From Stromatinia cepivora (lineage: Eukaryota > Ascomycota > Leotiomycetes > Helotiales > Sclerotiniaceae), in assembly GCA_014898415.1 (NCBI GenBank), contig RCTD01000017.1:309001-373000 (forward strand): a stretch of DNA of 64,000 nt. The letters are read 5' to 3'. This document shows, in pieces, positions 57,540 to 64,000 of this stretch; within the stretch, counting starts at the first letter, position 1; each line of letters starts with the position of its first letter. Position numbers and translations under genes: made by a program. Below the pieces are notes generated by a model, which searched no databases, had not been told where the DNA came from, and saw only the letters and a program-made list of their open reading frames with translations.

Positions 57540-58187
57540 TTTCATTATTATCGAAAAGGTTTAGTTTTCAATTATTTTAATCTTTTTAGGATTTACTTTT
57601 ACTTTTTTAATAGAAATAATAAAGCCTAAATATTTAGTATATATAATATTGAATTCATATTTTTTGAGATTTATTTATAAATTAATAATTTCTAATTATT
57701 CGAGAATTAATTTAATATAAGTTTGATACTCTTCTTCGTTTTCGAAATAGATTAGAATATTATTAAGATATATTATATAAAAGATATTTAAATAATCGAA
57801 TAGAATATTATTTATATAATATTAATAGATTATAAAATTATTCATTAATCCGAATAATATGATCTTATATTTGTATAATCTATATCGGATTTGAAAAGTA
57901 GTATACTCTTTCAAAGCAGAATTCATTCTTATATAATGAAAAGTTTAACGAATATCGAATTTGATAAAGACTTTAATATCGGAAAGCCAAAAAAGCGTTT
58001 CATTGATTAAAGAGAAGGGATATTGATTTTTATATATTAAGGAATTCAATAATCTAAAGTCTATATAGAACTTCAAATTACTATTGGGTTTCTTGACGAA
58101 TAAGATAGATACAATATAAGGGGTTTGATTGGATTTAATGAAATCTTTACTGAAATTATCTATAATATATTCTTTAACAATTTCCAA
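57540..58187 (-). pseudogene. Reverse transcriptase of element A
   Basis: 58187-57945 reads VKEYIIDNFSKDFIKSNQTP, VSILFVKKPNSNLKFYIDFR, LLNSLIYKNQYPFSLINETL and KVFIKFDIR, the first palm blocks of Gypsy RT. After a stop come FHYIRMNSALKEYTTF and the catalytic box at 57759-57770, which is YLNN instead of YLDD, both Asp changed to Asn. YLGFIISIKKVKVNP then follows. Confidence 0.9.
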
Positions 58188-58955
58188 TTATTCCAGAGAC
58201 ATCTTGTAAAGTAAATTGTAATACAAAATTTGTTTTCCTTTACCTTCCAATATAATTTTATAATTATAAAATCGATTAGAAGGCAAAATGTTTGATTTAT
58301 ATTTAAAAAAGGTTCAATGATATTATCGATATTCAAATAGTATTTCAGATTCTAAATCGATTTCGGTTAATACTCGATCGAATTTCTTTCAAACTTTTGT
58401 ATTCTTGAATTCGATTAGGATAATCAGTATTTTCTTTTTTGTATATCATTCGTTTTGTCAAAAGTTTATTATATTATCGAATTCTTTTAGAATAATAATA
58501 AAGAATTCAGTTTATTTATTTCTTTTGTATTCTAATTGGAATTTATTGGATTTGAATATATATAGATCGAGGACTTTGGATAATATATAGGGGAGGTATT
58601 TGTAGATCTGTAATAATGGTATAATTGATTGGGAAGGAGATAGATTGAACTTAAAGGGAATCGGGATTTTTTTTTTTTCAATAAAAATCTGTATTGTATT
58701 TATATTTGAAGGTTTTTATTATATATTATTAATTACGATTGATCTATTCAATTGTAAATCTTTTCGATTTTAATATTCTTCGAGTTGATCATCTCGTCGA
58801 TCAACATTTTATTGGGTTAATCAATCGATCTTTTGTTTGTAAAAGGATGATTAAATAACGAAGAGATTATTCGAATAGGAGATGATACAGAGTTTCTCTT
58901 TAAGCTATTCGAAATATCGATTAAAATAATCGAGCTTCATTTGAATCTTTGATAA

Positions 58956-59276
58956 TCAAAGTCTATCTAAAATAATACTATAATTCTTTAATTCAGTAAT
59001 AAGGAAAGGGATAAAAGATTGTTTATAGTTATCGATCATTAAATTAAGGAATATGAAATAGGTAATAATATGATCTTGTATATCATTATATCCTTTAATT
59101 TCAATTGAAGTTTCAAATAATATAATTCTAGATTTAAATATAGGAAATAAACAAATAAGGAGTATAATATTAATAAAAACGAATTTATTTGTTTCAAAAT
59201 CAATGAATATTTTTGATCGATAAATGTAATTATTTTTCGAAAGATTATAAAGAAGAATGAATGCTTCTCTTCTCAT
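58956..59276 (-). pseudogene. Retropepsin of element A
   Basis: The frame contains KIFIDFETNKFVFINIIL, where fungal Gypsy proteases have a D-x-G-A site followed by FID or FVD; the Asp remains but the Gly is Glu (GGA to GAA). PFLITELKNYSIILDRL near the end matches the Y-x-x-I-L-G-x-x-W block with Gly changed to Asp. Inactive. Confidence 0.8.
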
Positions 59277-60981
59277 AAGTTTGGTTAAATCAAGAAATCT
59301 TATATTCTGTATAACACTTAGGATGGAAACAGAGTTTAAACGTTTGGTTTTAAATACTTTTCTTTTTCTAAATAGATATTCTGTATGGTTTCAATTGTAG
59401 TTTCTAAATTGAAGTCTTCTTCGGCATCCTGATATTCTTCGAATTCTTTTGTTTCTTTTTGTATCATTTCGATCTTATTGAGATTATCGATATAAGGTAT
59501 CGATGTATATATTATTTTAGGAGAAAAAGAAGGCAATGAATATTTGAAGTTTGAATAGTTATTAAGTATAATAGGGCTGATGTATCTGGAAGGGGTATTC
59601 TGGAGTGGAAATAGTTTCGGGAATATAGAGATTCCAAAATTGGAATTGTTAAAACTTTGAAAGGATTGTAAGGAATTTGTAATAGCTATTAATTTATAAA
59701 TAACTATAAAGGTTTCTCGATCAATATAATATCGGTTTCATTTTTATAATGAAATTTCGTTTTGATCTATTCTAATAAATATATTTACGAGTTCTTTTAT
59801 AATCTTATAATCCTTAATGAATATTACTATTATTCATAAAAGAAAATCGGAAATCTTTTGTTCGAGATTTTTGAATAGAACTTTATCATCAGTAATCTTT
59901 ATTTAGATAACAAATAATCTGAACTTCCTATATCATTCTAGGAAATTATTATATCGAATTGTATTAAATATAATCTACATTTTGTATTAAAAACAAGTAT
60001 TATCGATTTCGATCAGGTTCCGATAAATCGTTATAAGTTGTTCGATCAATTCGAGTATTATGAATCAGGGTATTCGTATATAAAGAGCATGACAATATAC
60101 TTATGCTTTCGATTCGGTTTGATCGATTATATATATACAATATTGTATTTCATTCTTAAATGATATAGTATACAGTTTGAATTGTTTTATGATCAATAAT
60201 TATCATAAACTAATTTTAGGTTTAATATTATTGTTAAATTTAATAATAAGATTTATGGATTTTGATGTATATATATCTTGCTGCGAATTGTGATTGACAC
60301 AGGAATACGATCTTGATCGATTAGATCGGTTTCTTGAGTAAAGGGATCCCTGATTATTAAATAAATTGTCATTTCCTGAAAAGGAAGGAGAATCCTTGAA
60401 GGGCTTTGGATGATCAAATCGTTTGATCAAAGTTTTCTTTTTCTGATTTCGGGATTTTCGGGTTTGCTTGGATGAAGGTCCTTGAATTTCGATTGAAGGA
60501 ATAAGGGGAATTCTAGGTATTACTGTTGATTTAGATGTTTGTATAGATATTACTTGGAGTTCAAAAGGAAGTTGTATTATTGTAGAACTTGTCGTTATTA
60601 TAGTTTTCAATTATCGATTCTCCTTTTTCAAATTCATAATCATTGTATAGAGATCTTGTAATTGTAATAATGATTCGGAAGGAGCAATTGAACTGTTGGA
60701 AATATCGATTTTATATATTGGAATCTTCTCTTTACCAATCTTCTTTCTTCCAATAATAATGTTATCTAATCCTATATTTATATTTTCTTCGAAGGATTAT
60801 TGAAATAATTGAGGAGAAGAAAAAGATTCTTTAGAATATGCTTTCGAAGATTTGAAGTGTATAGGAGGAGGAGTTCGTTGTATTGTAAAAATAATAGTAT
60901 ATTTTTAAAGATATTTATATCTTTATCGATTAGATCAAAATAGATCTTCTTCCTTTGGGTATAATATTTGTAAAAGTTCAT
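59277..60981 (-). pseudogene. Gag region of element A
   Basis: Broken frames between the 5' LTR and the protease: an N-terminal start MNFYKYYTQRKKIYFDL at 60981, a basic Ser/Lys/Arg-rich piece (KQTRKSRNQKKKTLIKR, 60610-60203) and an acidic piece (EFEEYQDAEEDFNLE, 59536-59336). No zinc knuckle survives. Call rests on position and residue composition. Confidence 0.6.
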
Positions 60982-61060
60982 TTAAGAAGGTATTATTAAA
61001 GTAAAGTATTATTTGAAAGACCATCAAATAGCTGGACATTTGTAAATGAATTGTAGATAA

Positions 61061-61342
61061 TGTAATACACAAGAGCTATAATAGAGCTGAATAAACAGAA
61101 TCAATTATATTCTTTAGAATCTACAATTGAAGAATTATAGCTTGTAAAAAGCGACTAAATATATATATACAAATACCTATTTGTAGGCTGCAGGATTGTA
61201 CGTATGCATTATTAGGGTTACCATTTTACCATACTAAATCGTATGATTCGTAATGTATACATACGGATGATCAGCTCATAAATTGATATGGGAGATAAGA
61301 GGTATCACGTGGTTAGCCTCCTGTGGTTCACGATTCGTGACA
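61061..61342 (-). repeat. Right (5') LTR of element A, 282 bp
   Basis: Starts TGTAATACACAAGAGC (inner end, mutated) and ends CACGATTCGTGACA (outer end, unmutated). Same length as the left copy; all differences are transitions. Confidence 0.95.
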
Positions 61343-61393
61343 CTCCTCATCTTTAATATTCAGATAGAAATTACTATTATTACAAACTTTTAA

Positions 61394-61554
61394 TATTTTG
61401 TATTTTGTATTTTGTATTTTGTATTTTGTATTTTGTATTTTGTATTTTGTATTTTGTATTTTGTATTTTGTATTTTGTATTTTGTATTTTGTATTTTGTA
61501 TTTTGTATTTTGTATTTTGTATTTTGTATTTTGTATTTTGTATTTTGTATTTTG
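61394..61554 (+). repeat. Heptamer array (TATTTTG)n, about 23 copies
   Basis: Perfect or near-perfect TATTTTG units. It lies between the right LTR of element A and the solo LTR. Confidence 0.95.
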
Positions 61555-61669
61555 ATTTTTGAATTTTAATTTTTAGAAAAAGAATAAAATAAAAATATTT
61601 ATAATTATTTTTATTTATTATTTGTTATTTATTACTAATTGATGAAGATAAAAAGAGAATATAGATTAT

Positions 61670-61726
61670 ATAATTACTATAATTACTATGATTACTATAA
61701 TTACTATAATTACTATAATTACTATA
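61670..61726 (+). repeat. Nonamer array (ATAATTACT)n, about six copies
   Basis: Tandem ATAATTACT, one unit with G for A. It directly abuts the solo LTR. Confidence 0.9.
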
Positions 61727-61730
61727 ATTT

Positions 61731-62014
61731 TATAATGTACAAGAACTGTAGTAGAGCTGAATAAACAGGGTCAATTATATTCCTTAGAATTTATAATTGA
61801 AGAATTATAGCTTATAAAGAGCAATTAGATATATATATATACAAATATCCATTTGTAAATTGCAGGGCTGTATGTATATATTATTAGGGTTACCATTTTA
61901 CCATACTAAATCGTATGAATCGTAATGTATATATACAGACGATCAGTTCATCGATTGATAAGAGAGATAAGAGGTATTATATAATTAACCTTCTATAGTT
62001 CACGATTCGTGACA
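61731..62014 (-). repeat. Solo LTR of family A
   Basis: 284 bp aligned end to end with the element A LTRs, two bases longer in a TA run. It ends GATTCGTGACA with RIP only in the first half. A 20-bp sequence AATATAGATTATATAATTAC occurs both before the nearby nonamer array (61659-61678) and immediately after the LTR (62015-62034), so the insertion site region was duplicated or later expanded. Confidence 0.9.
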
Positions 62015-62056
62015 AATATAGATTATATAATTACAATTTAATATTAGAATAGAAAT

Positions 62057-62196
62057 TGTGACGCACAAGAGCCGTAGTAGAGCTGAATAAACAGGGTCAA
62101 TTATGTTCCTTAGAATATGTTTTCGAAGGTTCGGAGCGTACAGGAGGAGGAGTTCGTTGCATTGTGAAAGTGATGGTACACTTCTAAAGGTGTTTA
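62057..62196 (-). mobile_element. Chimeric family-A scrap: LTR start joined to gag
   Basis: Bases 62057-62116 equal the LTR start (TGTGACGCACAAGAGCCG...). From there the sequence switches to the equivalent of 60838-60910 in element A gag (AGGAGGAGGAGTTCGTTG). The switch lies in CTTAGAAT, shared by both parents. This copy keeps G and C where element A has A and T. Confidence 0.85.
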
Positions 62197-64000
62197 ACCG
62201 ATTTCCCTACATCGTGCACGACCCCACATCTTGCACGCCCCTCATATTCCTACTACGATCACTTCAAAATTCGATATTAATTATAAATTATAAGATATAA
62301 AGTTACAATTCTTTTTGAACAATAAAGAGATATAGTATTATTTTATAGAATTAAAAAACCTTTATATTTTCAATTTCGATGAAATTTTGATATGTTACCC
62401 GGTTTTTGAACGTAATACCCCTTTTTTTCCTTTTATCATTGATTTATCAATCTCTACAATGTTATAATCCTTTATAGTTTTTTGGAATATTAGATCTATA
62501 ATAGGAAAACATTTTTGAATTATTTATATTCTTTTAATAGAAGATATTAATAATTTCCGAGCTTTTTTCATTCTTTTTTTGGTATCACATATAATTTGAT
62601 AATCGATTTCCCTCTATACTATCTTCTCTTTAATCACTTTATTCTTTTGTTTTTTTTCAACTTTCTTTTCAGTTTTCTTTTATTTCTTAATTTTCTTCTC
62701 CTGTTCAATAGCTAATGCTTTCATCGATTAATAGGTTCTAGCTTTTTCGATTTGCAAAAGAGAATATAAAAAAGCACCTCTATTCTTCTCCCTTATTAGA
62801 TTTAAACATTTAGAACAAATTCTTTTCTTTCTTTCGATCTTCAAAACTTCTTCTAAACCTTTTGCTTTATACAATTGGATATTAGTATTAATTGTATACG
62901 TAAATACAGCCTTAAAAAGCTTCTAAGTGATATTGGGATCTTATTTGAGACGAAACTCTAATTTGAGGTGACAAAGAATTTTAGTTATATATAATATCTT
63001 TATTTTATTCCCTATAAGTTGCATCGATGTAAATGGCATAGGGGCTTGTTTTGATTCGATATTGCGAATGGTAATGTTCTTATTTATAGAATAAATGCTG
63101 ACTTTTTCGAAAGATTTCAGGATATTATGAGTAGTAACAAATTAAACCCAAGCAACCTTAAATATCATCCAAAAGTTATATTTCGATATTCCAACGATAC
63201 CTTTGTTTTTGTACATTAGATTATTGAATTCTATATCATAATTCGTTGAAAAGGGAAAGAAGTAACCCATATCAAGAAATTGGAATCGATATATAAAGTA
63301 AAAAAGGAGAATTAATAAAATGATCTTCAATTCATCGCATTTCGATATAAATTCTATATTCATATAATTAGAATAATTATCTATAATCAATAGACGATAT
63401 CCTTTCCCTGCTTTTGAACAAGTATAGCATTGAAAGACTTTATTAAACCAGATAAGGTTGAATATATTCGATGATCATTTATTACTTGAAGCTTCGAAAT
63501 AAACCTGATCCTTCACTTCTATCTCATCAATCCATATATTCTATAGATCTCCAGATTCCCCTTTATAAATTAAAGTAAATGGAATAGCCGTACCGTCGGT
63601 ACATATACATACTAAAAAAATGATAAACTCTTTCGATCCATTTTGCCTAGCTTTCATAGCTCTACCACGATCATATACACTAGCACTCATTATCCTCTTC
63701 ATAATCCTCCCTAAACCAATCATAAAGCCCTTCTCGTTTCAATTGTATATATTCTTAAATAATATATTGTATTTTGTAATTACTTTTATCAACTAAATGA
63801 AAAAAAGAAAGATATTAATATAACTCTTTTAAATAATAAAATTCAACAATAATACAAAATAATTCAAATCAGATCATAAAAATATTCAAATACAGCAATA
63901 TTATCAGCTTTCACATACAAATTATCAATATATCGAAGATACCGATTTTGAAGACATGTTTTATGCCTTTTCACGAAATTTGCCGTCCAATTCTTCCCTA
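62197..64000 (-). mobile_element. Dead pogo/Fot1-like (Tc1-mariner superfamily) DNA transposon, cut by window end
   Basis: The minus strand reads a DDE transposase: EKGFMIGLGR, VYDRGRAMKARQNGSKEFII and VCICTDGTAIPFTLIYKGES (63753-63541), then MIIDNYSNYMNIEFISKCDE and YRFQFLDMGYFFPFS (63390-63142). The first catalytic Asp is Asn (63736-63738) with a stop in place of the residue before it; the second (63379-63381) and third (63271-63273) Asp remain. The right-hand end on the plus map is likely at 62197, where homology to family A stops exactly after TTA. The next bases ACCGATTTCCCTACATCGTG, with TGCACG...CACGCCCC repeats, look like a terminal repeat. Its other end lies beyond 64000. Confidence 0.8.

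Larger units (their letters stand above)
43081..61342 (-). mobile_element. Element A: complete but dead Ty3/Gypsy LTR retrotransposon, interrupted by element B
   Basis: Paired 282-bp LTRs at 43081-43362 and 61061-61342 begin TGT and end ACA, or RIP-mutated forms of these. A perfect 5-bp target duplication CTCCT lies at 43076-43080 and 61343-61347. Without element B the length is about 7.0 kb, normal for Gypsy. Coding runs on the minus strand in the order gag, protease, reverse transcriptase, RNase H, integrase, so the 5' LTR is the right-hand one. Every domain is broken by stops and by changes explainable as C to T or G to A. Confidence 0.95.

Overview
The window looks like nuclear DNA of a filamentous ascomycete, probably a leotiomycete (Helotiales / Sclerotiniaceae-like). 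The genes carry short introns (about 44-115 bp) with GT...AG ends. They include a velvet regulator, a secreted GH16 glucanase-type enzyme and a sugar porter. The right third is an AT-rich block of repeats whose mutations are those of repeat-induced point mutation (RIP: C to T and G to A only). The species placement is inference.

Bases 1-42,500 are gene-sparse, ordinary-composition DNA. In order: the 3' part of a glycogen-targeting protein phosphatase 1 subunit (1-1851, +); about 9 kb of non-coding DNA with simple repeats and one MITE; an acidic protein of unknown function (10840-11473, -); a mitochondrial BOLA3-type Fe-S protein (12732-13292, +); an IAH1-type SGNH esterase with eight exons (14927-16177, -); a broken GH1 beta-glucosidase (16743-17622, +); a tiny secreted protein (18079-18252, -) divergent from a class II aldolase (18623-19627, +); a secreted GH16 enzyme (20316-21521, -); a sugar-porter MFS transporter (25330-27074, -); a short velvet-domain protein (38289-38832, +); and arginyl-tRNA synthetase with a probable mitochondrial pre-sequence (39880-42068, +). 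Three MITE-like elements with terminal inverted repeats lie between genes. Secreted wall-active enzymes, a sugar transporter, an aldolase and a dead beta-glucosidase sit close together, which fits plant-polymer or sugar use, but nothing shows they are co-regulated.

Bases 42,545-43,014 are a long tandem array, and from 43,081 onward the DNA is almost entirely RIP-mutated transposons. Element A (43081-61342) is a Ty3/Gypsy retrotransposon with 282-bp LTRs and a perfect 5-bp target duplication CTCCT. Element B (44743-55957) is a second Gypsy element with 291-bp LTRs, inserted inside A's pol gene just after the integrase core. Both are coded on the minus strand and both are dead. To the right lie a solo LTR of family A, a chimeric LTR-gag scrap of the same family, and a RIP-killed pogo/Fot1-like DNA transposon running off the window end.

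I did not find a convincing new multi-gene system. The most interesting signals are the outside-in RIP gradient in all four LTRs, the nested and chimeric repeat history, the MITE carrying an in-frame acidic minisatellite, and a pair of overlapping tiny membrane-protein ORFs at 35.2-35.5 kb.
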